Positions 36,483 through 48,500 of a DNA stretch of 64,000 nucleotides are shown in pieces (the stretch's first letter is position 1; every line of letters starts with the position of its first letter). Source of the DNA: Hemibagrus wyckioides (lineage: Eukaryota; Chordata; Actinopteri; Siluriformes; Bagridae); contig NC_080718.1 of assembly GCF_019097595.1 (NCBI RefSeq), positions 17,684,657-17,748,656 on the forward strand, read 5' to 3'. The notes below the pieces were generated by a model. The model was not told the DNA's origin, did not search any database, and saw only the letters and a list, made by a program, of their open reading frames with translations. The position numbers were made by a program, and so were the translations under genes.

Positions 36483-39400
36483 CTTGGCTTGTAGATTTCT
36501 TCTTTGGTTAAAAATAACATTAGTAGAAATGCCTAGAGAGAATGAAAAGAAATTGAAATATTAATCCTAGGTAATCTGCTCTCTGCTGTAGCTGTTTGGG
36601 AAATCTTTCTACTTACAGCAATAAAGGTGATTCCTCCTTGAAAACCTGCACCCCATTCAAAATTCAGTTTCTGTGTCATAAATCCACCAACAGTGGGCCC
36701 GAAGAACATCCTTCCACAAAATAAGGAACAGAACAGCTTTAAAGCTTTTTTTTTTTTTTTAAGTGATCTTAAATGTTGAAAAGTCAAGTTTGGTTAATAC
36801 GTACCCTGCTGACCACACAGCCGAAAACAGTCCTGATACTAAACCCAGCGTGCTTAAGCTGTCCTCAAATCCATTTTCACTGAAATAAAAACAAAATTCC
36901 TTTTCTCTTCTTTCAAATAATGATTGCTGAAATAAATCCCTAATTATCAAGCAATCATTAGGAGAAAATCTGTTACACATTGTATTGGTTTATTTGTAGT
37001 GTTGGATGTCAACACAGAATGGACACTTCACTGACCTTTTGACATTGTGATGGAAAAATTCCCTTGAAAAGTGTGTAAATAATGCACACCAGGATTTGTA
37101 AACTTGACTGAAACCCCTATGGGTTCTTTGATTTATTATTTCTCTGAAGAACCCTGTGCATAGTCTTATCAGAAAGTGGAGTCTTTTTAAGATTAGATTT
37201 AGTTAAGAATCCTTCATTTTCCAAACAGCCATTAAAGAACAATTTGTTCTAAGAGTGCACTAGTGTGTGTGTGAAGTATCACTCTCAGAAACATAATGAA
37301 CTGATCAGAATGCTTCAAGACTACATTCTTCATTAAATTGGTCAGCCATGATTAAAATAATACTGAATAGAACCTGCTTTTTCCAAAAAATTAAAAGGCA
37401 CTAATAAAGTGCTTACTTTTGAATAAAAGTAAAAGTAAATTCACGATCATATACAAACAATGTAGATAACACAATCTGTTTTTATCTGTTATCTTACTGT
37501 GCACAGATGAGCATCTCAGTGAAGGTAGGGATACAGGTCATACACAGAGAAAACCCGATGACCACCAGCATGACGACAGTTAGCCAAAACTCACTATAAA
37601 ATAAAAACCCCATTTAGTCAGTCATTTAGGGTTCATTAGAAATAAAATTAATCTACTAATTACTGTATGTTTGAGAATCCTACTTCTTAATATGAAAGAC
37701 AGGAACAGGACCGAGTAAAGAAAAGCCAACTGCTGTTGCCATTCCTCCTACCGCCATCATCCACCTTCTGATGAACTGCGCACACACACACACACACAAA
37801 CAAAACAGTATGATTTGAGCTGAAGGGATTTATTCAGAAACCCAGCAGTGGCTTTGGGATTTAACCTTACATCTTTCTGAATAGCAAAAGAACATTTACC
37901 AGTAAATTAACCCTTTACCACTTTAAAGAGAAAGCTGGCTTACTGGATACTTATCACTCATTATCCCAAGGATAGGGGATGCAGCACCGTAGGGTAATGA
38001 AACTGCAACCATCAGCAGCCCCACAGATTCAGCACTCAGGCCAAACTGCTCACAGAAAATAAGATTTTTAACAGTTCCTCAACAGATTGAGGCTGCATGT
38101 GATTTCATAGCGACAGAAAAAAGCTTTTTTGTGTGAAATTACCGCTTCCATGGCAAATATTGACAGAGTTGCATCCAAAAAGCCGATTCCTGAGCTCAGC
38201 GTGAACACCACAAAGCAAATGAGCATCATCTTCAATCGTGAGCACAGTTTGAAGAAGGAACCCTGTGAGGCAACTGCATCTGTGTATGAAATATAATAAA
38301 ACACACACAGTTACACTCACGGGACACTTTATTAGGAACCTGTATAGTTGTTTAAATTATCAGCCAATCATGTGGCAGCAGTGCAATGCATAAAATCATG
38401 CAGGTACTGTTGAAAAGGCTTAATTAAATGATTGTGTGATTTGTTGTGAACACTAACTAATGCTCTTGTATTATTTAGATCATGTGGCAACATGTTCTAA
38501 TGAAAAGTATACAGGTGTTCTTATTAAAGTGGCCAGTGAATGCATTTCTGCCTATTACATATAAGACGATCATAATGATTTTTCTTTATGTTCAAGTGCA
38601 TGTGCCCTAATTTATTCTCAGATTTAAGTGATTAGTAACAAGCAGTGCTCAGTGATATCACTTCTGTATAAAAGTTCAAACTGACACACTAAAATTCATA
38701 CATTCATATAAAAGTATACCAACCAAAATTTGGTAAAATCCACATGATTAGGGGAACGGTCAAAATCAGAACACTTCCCAAAGCAATGAACGGAATTTCA
38801 TATCCAAATGCATGATATATCCATCCACCCAAAGGTGGTCCCAGTATGAGACCCATTCCTGTAAAGATCTCAATAAACCCCTATAAAAAAAAGGACAAGA
38901 AATCATTATTAAACCAAAATACAAAAATCTTTAACCACTTATGGTTTGATCTCATGAGAATCTTGACAAGTCTTGTCTATGGGATGCTTCACATGTTCAC
39001 GAATACAATTGTGTAACTTCAGCCTAAATAGCACTATTGTCTACACAAGACAGGGCACAGTTCTCTTCTAAATTCCATGGCTGTTTTGGGAAAAACATGT
39101 TGACTAAATCTCACCAGTATTGTTGCTATATTGTCAGGAAACACTTTTGCTGATACGGCAAAAGAGGATGTTACGGCGCCAGCAAAGCCCACTGCATTTA
39201 CAGACCTTATGACAAAACAGAGCACTATGAAGACTGTTCCATCAGGAGCTCTGTCTAGGAATCTGTGCATTAGTTGGAAAGAAAAACAAAAACAAGGATC
39301 TCTAATGATATCGGCCATGGTAAGCACCAATGTAATGTCCGAAAGTTCGTGGTCACCTCACCATCCACAACAAAATGGGCATTTTTGAACACCCCTTTCC

Positions 39401-41564
39401 TGATTTAGTCCCAATCTGCTAATATAACAGTCTCCATTCTTCTAAGAAAGCTTTCTGAAAGATTATCTAGTGTGGCTGTAGGGATTTTTTTTTCCCATTC
39501 AGCCACCAGAGCATTAGTGAGGTCAGGAACTGATGTTGGGTGTGAAGGCCAAAGGTGTTCAGTGTTGTTGAGGTCAGTGCAGAACACTTGAGTTCTTCGT
39601 AAACCATGTCGTTATGGACATCGCTTTGTGTTCAGTTACAGTGAAGGGAAATTGTAATATTACAGCATATTAAGACATCTAGAAAATTGTGTGCTTCCAA
39701 CTTTAAGGCAACAGTTTGGGGAAGAACACACACATATGGATATGATGGTCAGGTGTCCACATACTTTTAACCATATACTACAAGTATTTGACATGTGTTT
39801 ACATGTTTAAACATTATTTTAAAGTCATTTAATAACTAGTAAGCATTAATCAATGTGAAGAAAACTTCCACAAGGATGGACAGACAACCTAATGAGATGA
39901 ATCCAGTACTCACCCAAAGACTATAGTACTTAAGCCTGAAATTAACAGGCCTGCAATTATCATACATTTAGCTCCGATTTGCACAATCTACAATGAAAAA
40001 CAAAAAGCATGGCTGTAATACATCTGCATTTAAAGGTCACAATCTCTTTATTCACCAAATGTATAAACTAGAAATTTAGCTTTTCAAAACATGCAATATA
40101 CAAACCTTATACCCACATGTCAGTTTGCTGTACACATTCATAATGTTAGCTACACTTACTGGCTGCTGTATTCTGAACAGGTGAACTTTGCAGGTATGTA
40201 CTTACTATAAAAACTCCTCACCATCCACGTTATTAGGAAAATGCACATATTAGTACACCTGCAAATACATGCAGTCATCTAATCTGCCAGTCATCAGCTT
40301 TGGGTTCAACTCAAGCATAAGAACAAAGTAAACATGTGATATCTGTGATTGAGCTCGACGCATGGGTAGTGGTACCAGAAGAGACTCTGAAGCATGCACA
40401 GGATAAACACTGAGGGAGTGACAGTTCTCAGATGGCCAGATTGGTTCGAACTGCCAGAAAAGCTCTAGTAATATGATCACTCTTAACAACCGTGCTGAGC
40501 AGAAAAGCAGCTCAGCAATGCTCCAAACACTTTGAGGTGGATAAGCATCAAGACCACATCAGGTTCCATTACCAGTATCCCAAAAGAAGAATCTGAAGCC
40601 ATCATAGACACATATTGGACAGACAAATTAGAAAACAAAATCACCTCATCTAGTCTTCAGCTGTCCAGTTCTAGCGTTTCTGTGCCCAAAGTGTACAAGA
40701 GATGGACTACAATCAGCAGCTGAACACTGAACAAAGGGCACCTGTGCACTTGATTTTCAACCACTGTGTCGAGGCACACAAGTGCGTCGTGACAGATCGT
40801 CCAGTGTGCCGTGGGAAGTGACACTTCCAATGACACTTATCTGGTCCAAAAAAAATTATTATTTAGTTACTATAAATATGTAGTGACTGGTAGAGTCATG
40901 GAAATACTCCTCCACATCAGAAGGTAGCACAATAACGACCATGACAGTAGAAACAAGAACGCAGACAACTGTATTTTATACACCTGCGTGAACACACTGA
41001 GAAACAGGCAACTTTAATAAAAAAACCCACAATGATGATTGACAGAGCCCAGTTTAGATTTAGTCCTTACAATGATTTCATAAACATATATGAAAGATAT
41101 TTATATTAAAGCTTTAAAGGCATACAACATGCACCTTTTTAAGTACAAGAGCCACCACCGAGACTAATAAAACTACAATGTAGCCCCCTTTTTTTTTTTT
41201 ATCTGATAGTGTACTGTAAGATTATATAGTGAAAGTGCATTTGTCTAATTATACAAAACCTCCAAGTGTAATATAAAACTTACATATTTCCCCAAGATCA
41301 GTGATCCAACCAAAGTGAAGAAGGCATAGCATCCAAATATTAACCCAATTACTGCCTGGCTCACTCCTTTTCTCTCTGCCTACAAGAAATGCAATTCATA
41401 TTAAAAATCATTTCACAACAACTAAGTAGATTTAGAGTTAGACTTCTTACCTCAGGTGGGAAAAATGGTCCTAATATTGAATAGCAGATCATTGAGCTGA
41501 AGTTTATGGACGCCATCGCAATTAAAGTAAACAGTTGTTGTCGATTCATCTTTGAGAGAGACAT
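36483..41564 (-). CDS. slc18b1: slc18b1, vesicular amine transporter of the major facilitator superfamily (last exon not found)
   Basis: Eleven coding exons on the minus strand translate in phase from MSLSKMNRQQLFTLIAMASI (ATG 41564-41562). Family landmarks are CYSILGPFFPPE, VIGLIFGCYAFF, IGAKCMIIAG, DRAPDGTVFIVLCFVIR, FTGMGLILGPPLGGW, GFLDATLS, YGAASPILGIMSDKYP, LGPVPVFHIK, IPTFTEML, ENGFEDSLSTLGLVSGLFSA and GPTVGGF, a twelve-helix carrier. SLC18B1 is a proton-coupled vesicular polyamine transporter. The last exon seen ends in phase 2 with donor GTAATT at 36482, so a short C-terminal exon is still missing. The exon at 37944-38045 has a tandem GAGCAG acceptor. The gene is convergent with ahi1, its neighbour on human 6q23. 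Confidence 0.93.
37781..37799. repeat. short CA dinucleotide microsatellite
   Basis: About nine CA dinucleotides immediately 5' (minus sense) of the slc18b1 acceptor at 37775. Confidence 0.85.
38312..38545. mobile_element. Tc1-type MITE, family D copy 2 (slc18b1 intron)
   Basis: The left end ACACTCACGGGACACTTTAT and the right end TTATTAAAGTGGCCAGTGAA are approximately complementary to each other and related to the ends of the element at 35254. It is 234 bp and has no coding potential. Confidence 0.75.
39380..39780 (-). mobile_element. degraded Tc1-type fragment (slc18b1 intron)
   Basis: On the minus strand, VPDLTNALVAEWEKKIPTAT (within 39405-39587) matches the C-terminal end of Tc1-type transposases. 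The right border, ACTTTTAACCATATACTACA, resembles a family C terminus. Confidence 0.7.
40216..40760 (+). mobile_element. degraded Tc1-type element, family D copy 3 (slc18b1 intron)
   Basis: It begins near ACGTTATTAGGAAAATGCAC and contains a degenerate version of the GCAGAAAAGCAGCTCAGCAA and GAGGTGGATAAGC segments found in the 35254 copy. The right terminus is not clear, so the end is approximate. Confidence 0.6.
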
Positions 41565-41712
41565 GTCTGACAATGCGGAGCAAAGAAAATAAAAAGGTAG
41601 AATTTTTGGTTTTAATATGAGTCATTTATTAATCTTTTTTTTTTTTTTTTTTTTTAATTTTTCCCTTCAATTAGTTTGTTAGTGAAAAATAATAACTTGT
41701 TTATTTACATAC

Positions 41713-41830
41713 CTGTACCGTCGTGTGTGTCTCTGTGTAAATAACCCACAGCTCTGTGTTAACACTGTAGCCAGTCTGTCTCTGAACTCAACTACTGCTG
41801 AGGGAATACCCAACCCGTACTCCGACAAAT
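41713..41830 (-). promoter_or_regulatory. slc18b1: noncoding first exon and promoter area of slc18b1
   Basis: A segment without ATG on the minus strand ends at a consensus donor ACAG|GTATGT (41713/41712) and would splice to the acceptor at 41567. The upstream start is not defined; moderate CpG content lies at 41800-41850. Confidence 0.55.
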
Positions 41831-42109
41831 AATCCCCGCCCCTTTAATGACACAAGGACCAACGGGCTTTATTTGATAATCACAGCCTCCCATAATCTAC
41901 ACGTTTTTTAGTTACTATTTCGAGTCCTTCCTGGCAGCTTGAAGCAATCTGGCCATTTTCCAGCTACAGAACAGTCACTTACTCAAAGCTTTTTTGTTTT
42001 TCACACCATTCTTTACAAACCCATTGCTGCCACATGATTGGTTGATTAGATAATTGTAGGAAAGAGGAGGTGTGAGTTGTACACGGCTCATCAATTTGTT
42101 GCTCTATTT

Positions 42110-42122
42110 TGCCCTCTAGTGG
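42110..42122 (-). promoter_or_regulatory. CTCF-like motif between slc18b1 and tulp4
   Basis: On the minus strand CCACTAGAGGGCA matches the CTCF core at every position of this 13-base stretch. It lies in the intergenic gap about 280 bp upstream of slc18b1. Confidence 0.4.
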
Positions 42123-42154
42123 AATAAGAAAGATTAGCAAGGCCATGTCCATTT

Positions 42155-42333
42155 CTGTTATTCATCAGACGCACTTATCCAGAGCGACTTACACTTTTAT
42201 CTCATCTCATACAACCGAGCAATTAAGGGCCTTGCTCAGGGGCCCAGCAATGGCAGCTTGGAAGACCTGGGATTTGAATTCACACCTTTCTGAGCAGTAG
42301 GCTAACACCTTAACCACTAAGCTACCCCATCCC
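42155..42333 (-). mobile_element. tRNA-derived SINE with LINE-type tail, family 1
   Basis: On the minus strand it begins GGGTAGCTTAGTGGTTAAGG (tRNA-like A box), has a GAATTCAAATCCCAG B-box-like segment and ends in GTAAGTCGCTCTGGATAAGT, the tail motif shared with fish L2-type LINEs. A second copy lies at 43452-43624. Confidence 0.8.
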
Positions 42334-42404
42334 TAATGTCCATTTATATAATGTCCATGCGTACGATGTGATCTAGAGGATGCACCTAGAATTAGTTTAA
42401 TTAC

Positions 42405-42870
42405 ATTTACATTTCTGGCATTTGGCAGACGCTTTTATCCAGAGCGTCATACAAAAGTGCTTTAAGTCTCTATCATTGAAAACATTAACAGTGGTTCAAT
42501 AGATTACAGACTTAGGATACCATTAGCTTAAAATTGGATGGTTTTTTTATTTTTTTTATATTAAACATATAACAATACATAAACAGGGAAAGATAAGAGC
42601 TAGTTTAAGTGCTTCAGGAAAAGCTAGGTCTTAAGACGTCGTTTGAAGACAGTCAGAGACCCTGCTGTATGGACATCTAGGGGAAGTTCATTCCATCACC
42701 TCGGTGCCTTTTGCCCTGAGAGATGGTGGGACCAGTCGGGCAGTGCTAGTGGATCGGAGGGAGCGAGGTGCAGTGCGAGGAGTAATAAGATCTTTGAGGT
42801 AAGATGGTGCTGGTCCATCCATAATTAGTATAATTAATGTATATGCCGTTCCTGACACTGTCCTAGACAA
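42405..42870 (-). mobile_element. 3' end of an L2-type LINE
   Basis: The minus strand encodes PSYLKDLITPRTAPRSLRST and, in a shifted frame, WNELPLDVHTAGSLTVFKRR, resembling the C-terminal end of non-LTR retrotransposon ORF2. It ends in the tail motif CTCTGGATAAAAGCGTCTGC and AAATG repeats. The copy is truncated and frameshifted. Confidence 0.75.
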
Positions 42871-43039
42871 CCATGTCTTGCATAATGTTCTTGTCTTAAT
42901 GCTCCTGGGCTACTTCATTCATTCATTCATTTAATCACTTATGAACATTTGGACTAAACAATGAACAATGTTTCAACAGCTCAAAAATGCTTTAGATGCA
43001 CAGACTGTTAGAAGAGATTCATTTAAACGTCATTCATCA

Positions 43040-43322
43040 CAGGTTTTTACAAGTATTTCTTTATTTCTTTTTACTGTATTAATCATAGACCCCATGTTTA
43101 ATGTCTATTGTTATATATATTTATGCTCTGCTGCCCATCTGTTTATACACCTGGACTGTTTCCCATACCCCCTCACTGCATGCTTCCTATTCCTGTTGCA
43201 CTTTATTCATGTGCTCTCAGCACTGTGCCGGTCATGTGTTTTGCACCTTGGGTCCATGAGAAGCGTTATTTCATACTGCACACTGTATTTGGCTGTGATA
43301 ACAATAAAGATCTATTTGACTT
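43040..43322 (+). mobile_element. 3' end of a Rex1/Babar-like LINE (tentative)
   Basis: The segment TTTGCACCTTGGGTCCATGA and the terminal GATAACAATAAAGATCTATT then TTGACTTGA resemble the 3' untranslated end of fish Rex-type LINEs. The family name is from memory, and the 5' limit is uncertain. Confidence 0.5.
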
Positions 43323-43451
43323 GATTATTTTCCAACTTCATAATTTCAATTGTTTTATTTTCTTTTTGGCCCAATATAAACAAACTTTCTTAGGTCTACT
43401 TGGGGACACACCATATTTTCTGGTGTATAGAACATACCCCCTTTAAATGAC

Positions 43452-43624
43452 ATTACATTTCTGATATTTGGCAAATACCCTTATCCAGGGAGACTTATAT
43501 TTTTATCTCATTTTATATAAATGAGCAATTAAGGGCCTTGCTCAATGACCCAGCAGTGGCACCTTGGTGGACCTGGGATTCAAACTCAACCCAACACCTT
43601 AACCACAAAGCTACCACATCCCAT
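43452..43624 (-). mobile_element. tRNA-derived SINE, family 1, second copy
   Basis: On the minus strand it starts GGGATGTGGTAGCTTTGTGG, has a GTTTGAATCCCAGG B box and ends in a degenerate CCTGGATAAGGGTATTTGCC tail. It matches the copy at 42155-42333. Confidence 0.8.
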
Positions 43625-43952
43625 GAAAGTGATCTTTTCAAGAATTTGCTTTTCAGCAACTCAATTAAGAAACAAAATGTCTGCCATGGGCAGCACCCTT
43701 GACCAGTGCCTGGCATTAAATTAGACTTATCCAGCTATCTTCCTGATTCTAATGGTGTGTACTGTACCTCTTACTGCTCTGTAATACTTAAAGTATGGTT
43801 TAATATCCCATAGAACAAACAGATACGATATGAATAGCAAACATATGTCTTCAAATTGACTTGTTCTGTTCATTTGTATGCTTTTCCCATAGTCTTTCAC
43901 ATATGTTCTAATGCATGAGAAACCTGAGTAAATATTACAAGCTCATCAAGGT

Positions 43953-45559
43953 TTATTGTACATTACAATAATAAAGCATAGCACAGTTAAAGCCTCACAT
44001 TCCACACAATTCAAACTGGGCCTGAATACTCTAGTATAACAGATTAGAAATTGCTCAATTTGCAAATCATCAAAGCATATACACCAAAAACAGGAGAATG
44101 ATCATATCAACCATCGTCCGTCAACACAGATACTCTCAGCAAATGTTTAACTTACATCCAAAATATAAAAATCAACATAACAGCTCAAATCATATAAGAA
44201 AGCAGATGCTTGTTTATATATACTATGGATGTATATATAAAATACAATAAACAGATATTTACTGATTTGAGTCGATGTATGTAGGGCCAACTGGATTTTG
44301 TCCTGACTGACAGCGTGATACTCCAGCTCTGCTACATAAAACAAATCTTGACCTTAGCTTCTACAAGGGTGAAGATAAAATGCCAGAGGAAATCTTATAA
44401 AGAAATGCTAAGGTTATGAAAAGCCAGTCATACTGACTATAGAATCAAGACATGTCTTCTACAAACCTAAAAAAAAAAAAACACACCAATTTTTTAGTAT
44501 TTAAATGAGAAAATGTGTATCCCATCCATCACTTTGGCCATCATTTAGAGTTTTATATTCAATTCTATTATCCTTCAGGGGGTGGTAAAACTATGCCAGA
44601 TGTATTTTCAGGTCTAGGTTTCGTTTGTACTTTGCAATGCCAAATTAATCATACACATTTAGACTCAGAAATTTCTGGTAAACGTAACAGACCAAATTTT
44701 GAACATATTATCCAAAAATTCATATTTACGTGAAAACCATTTGCACATGTGGTGAGATGTAATGAAATGGGTGGTATCATTTTTATAAATCTACATATTA
44801 CAGTAATTCAAATATTATTCAACACCACCTGCTTCATGATCAACATCTACTTAAGAGTTTTATAGTGATAGAAAACTGCTGCCATTACAAAGGATGATGA
44901 TAAAATAAGTCATAAAAAAGGCAACAAATCAATTAACTTGCAATGAAATGTTGAAGGTAATAGTAATAATGCCTGATTCATGTTATATCACACATAAATG
45001 AGATACAATAGATAGAACAGTCAAAATAAGTTCAAAAATAGTTTTAAGTCATGGCAATACCCCCACCCTTAGTACATCACTTGTAAAATTCATATTACCA
45101 CTCACACTTGGAAATCAACCTGCAGCAAAAAATTCTCAGTAAGGGAATCCCATAATCACAGGGTAACTAAATTGGCTTAGGTTTGCATGCAAATCATTGT
45201 TTAGCCTTTCATATATTAATGTTATGAAACATATACACACACTAAAAGAAAAATCAAAACTAGGAACTGATCTTTACTAGCTTTAATCAAGCACTGGTCC
45301 TGTATTCTTTCTACCACTTCTTTTTGTCTTCTTCCCCTAAAGTTAACGAAAGAACGATTATTTCAACCATTCTGTACCTTTTTCCATTCTCAAGTATTCC
45401 ATGTTTCTGTTAACCTTCCTCTGAATGTTACCTTTACACCCTGGCCCAATACAAGCAGTACCATTTTTTTTCAACGCAACATAATGCGTTGTCCGTTGTT
45501 ATTCACAATATATAATCAGCAAATTGTGTTGTCTTGCACAAGATGTCCATTACTGTCTT
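43953..45559 (-). other. tulp4: probable long 3' UTR of tulp4
   Basis: This AT-rich stretch follows the tulp4 stop codon on the minus strand with no recognised gene. A minus-strand AATAAA at 43958-43953 is a plausible polyadenylation site, giving a 3' UTR of about 1.6 kb. TULP4 messages have long 3' UTRs in other vertebrates. Short ORFs here are unconvincing. Confidence 0.45.
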
Positions 45560-48500
45560 TTATTTAAGCCTCTGAGTGACATTGGCCAATGCGACAGCGA
45601 ATGCTTGCACAGCTGAGAATGGATACTGAAAATCCAGGATGTATGCGTTACCGTCGATTCGGCCAAACTGCATGACCTGTAACAGGAGATCACAGTTATT
45701 CACAGGAAAACTGACAGTGCTTAAGCTGCTTAACATTTAATAACGTTTTGAACAAATCCCCATGCCCACTTCTTGTCGAATGGGAAGTAATGTATGGCTG
45801 AAATTATTCATCAAGATTTAATGGCTCTGTGATTTGACTAATTTAACCGATTTTTCTACAAATAAAGTCGTCACACTGTGGCTGTGACCCCACATGAATA
45901 GCCTATAAAAGCTCTTGCTACATCAGATTTTTCAAAATATTGTCCTGTAATCTGTTGGTTCTTGATATAATGGAGTGTGGCATCATGGACACAGACCATT
46001 ACAGATTAAAAGCCTACTAGAAAAACAGGTAATAGAGATGGGCAGGACTGGCAGTCTGGGCTTTTTATGTGCCACAATATGTTCTGGTTCCAAAAAGAAA
46101 AAGGTGGTAGAGAGGTGATATCTGCCCCAGTCTGCTGCTTCAGTGCCCCACATCAGTTCAGGCAACAAAAAAATTCCTGATTTCACCCATGGAGGCACTT
46201 AGACTAAAAGTCAATCATGAAACATGCTATCCCTTACACCCAGAAAGTTGTCGGTTTTGCTCTCTTGGGCTCACAGCCATCATCAGAACTGGAACTCGCA
46301 ATATCATGGGGATAACCTGTGAATGTGTCCTCCATATACAGACTAACTGTATTAAAAAATGAATGTCTTTCTCATTATGATGTATAAAGACTTCCATGAT
46401 CCCCTTACTTTGCCCCGGAACAACAAGTTGAGATGAGTTAGCTAAAATTCTGTGCTCTGTGAGATCTCTAAAGCAGTTTTCTGGAAATGACAACCTCTGG
46501 GCACATCAGCGACCAAAATATTTCTATGCTATAGGGGGCACCAGACAGGGGATCTGCTAGAATACTAGTCCATTGAGGAAAGGGAGGGTATTGTGCATGC
46601 ATACTTGCTTGCAGGTGCAGGTTTTTCCATTAATTCTCCTTCAACAAGCAATCAATTAAAATGTGTCTGTGTCATGTATGAGTACTGCCTTGTTTATGAT
46701 GCACTGCACTTTCAGGACATGTTATGCTAAGTATCCACTAATTCAAATGGAAACCATCATGTTGGGTTATGTAAAAAAAATACAAAAGAAGACTATGTAA
46801 GTAACTATGATACTAAGTCTAAGTGGAGGACTGCCAGGTCACTTAGTTTAATGAGAACTGCCAGAGATGAATTGTGTGATAACAGGAAGCTTTACAGGCT
46901 ACCCACATGAGGTCATAGTCATACTTTGTTATCTGTACTTGGTATTGTGCAAAATGAGCACAAAAGAATTTATTAGTTTAGAAGAAAATCCCACTAGTAT
47001 TACGCTCACATAGCCAGGTTTACATATTCAACCTTATATTTTTTCTTTTTTGCATTGTGACATAGGCAAAAATGTGATGCATCCTTTAAGTGAATTAATC
47101 ATACACACAGTATGTGGAAATTAAGGTAAGAAATAATCAGTTTTGATTTCAGGTTGCCTTTAAAATTGACACATTTCTGAAAAATGATAAAAAACAGACT
47201 GAGAGTATAGTATAAAGCAATAAAAAAATGAGGAAAACAAAGCCTTACTTGTCGCCCATCCAGCTCAATCTGGAAATTTTTGGCTGATTCCTGTGTAACT
47301 CTTCCACCAAAGTCAAGCTGGTAGACTTGGGTGGCTTCATTCCACAATGGCTGTTTGTTGGCCATGACATACACAAAGCCCTGACTGCCAAGGCTCCGAT
47401 CTTCTCTCTCATTTGCCTTGCGGCACTTAATCTCCTCAAGTTCATTTGCTGTGCGCAGACTGCGTTTGCTCTTCCAACCTTTCTTGCTGCTCTGACTTTG
47501 ATTCATTAGTTCATCGCCACTAATGAAAAGTTCAGGTTCACTTTCAGAGCTGTCTTGGAACTCATTTGTGGTCCTGCTCAGCTTTTTGGCCTTGTTCAGT
47601 TGCTCCTTCTGTCCTTTAGGCTTCTTTTTCTCTCTGCCACCAAGCCTTGGGCTAGCAATGAGAGAATTGAAGTCGGCCAGAGAGCGGCCTTCCTTTTTTG
47701 ATTTACTCTCAGAAACAGTGGACATGCCTGCCTCCTCTGCCCTGCTGTCGAGTCTTTTGCGACTTTTTTTGCTGAACCTGTCTGACCCCTGTTGTACTGG
47801 ACTCTCATTAAGTGAGGACTGTTCCTGAAAACTCTCACCAGAGTCAGCTAAAACCTCTGAGGTGCTTTGGTGAGCCATAAGTTCAGCTGGAGGTGGAGGA
47901 GGGGGGAGTGGAGGAGGAGGGGGTGGCGGTGGTGGTGGAGGAGGCGGAGGCGGTGGGGGCGAGAGAATGGGCTTCTCCAGATTCTGATGCATTTTACTTG
48001 GTAGAGTTGCTGAGTGATCCTGCATGGGAGGGCAAGCACTGTACGTGCTCCAGGGGTGTAAGGTCATTGGATGAAGCTGAAGGTTGGTGCATGAGCTGGC
48101 TCCAGGATACATTGGTGGGAGTGGGCAACAGGGCAGACCAGCCAGATTACTTGCATAACCAGGGGGCAAAACAAGAGCTGGATCCTGTTGACTAAATGGA
48201 ATTGATGTTACCATGTCACTGGGGCCGCATGGCTGTTGAGCACTTTGCAGTGACTGAAACTGTGGACCACTGTGGCCCACACCAGGGGGAAAAGGGGAAA
48301 GGGAAAGTTGATAAGTTGATGGCAGGGTCATAGTACTGTGGCTAGAGGGAGGTTTTGTTGAGAGGACAAAAGGTAATCGAGTTATGTCTAAGTGCTGTGC
48401 TTGGCTAATTAAAAGATGTGGTGGTTTGTGAGGTCCTTGTGGGCTAGTCAGCATATTTTGATCCTGGGACATCCATATTTGATCTGAAGTAGGAGATTCC

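Larger units (their letters stand above)
36483..41713 (-). other. slc18b1: exon map of slc18b1
   Basis: In transcript order: noncoding exon ending at 41713; 41451-41566 (ATG at 41564); 41284-41379; 39914-39987; 39115-39262; 38724-38880; 38143-38279; 37944-38045 (or to 38048); 37684-37775; 37498-37593; 36805-36879; 36617-36710; 36483-36532. The donor after 38724 is GTTGGT, a weak site, but an alternative GTATAC 5 bp further would create a stop, so the weak one is required. Confidence 0.88.
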
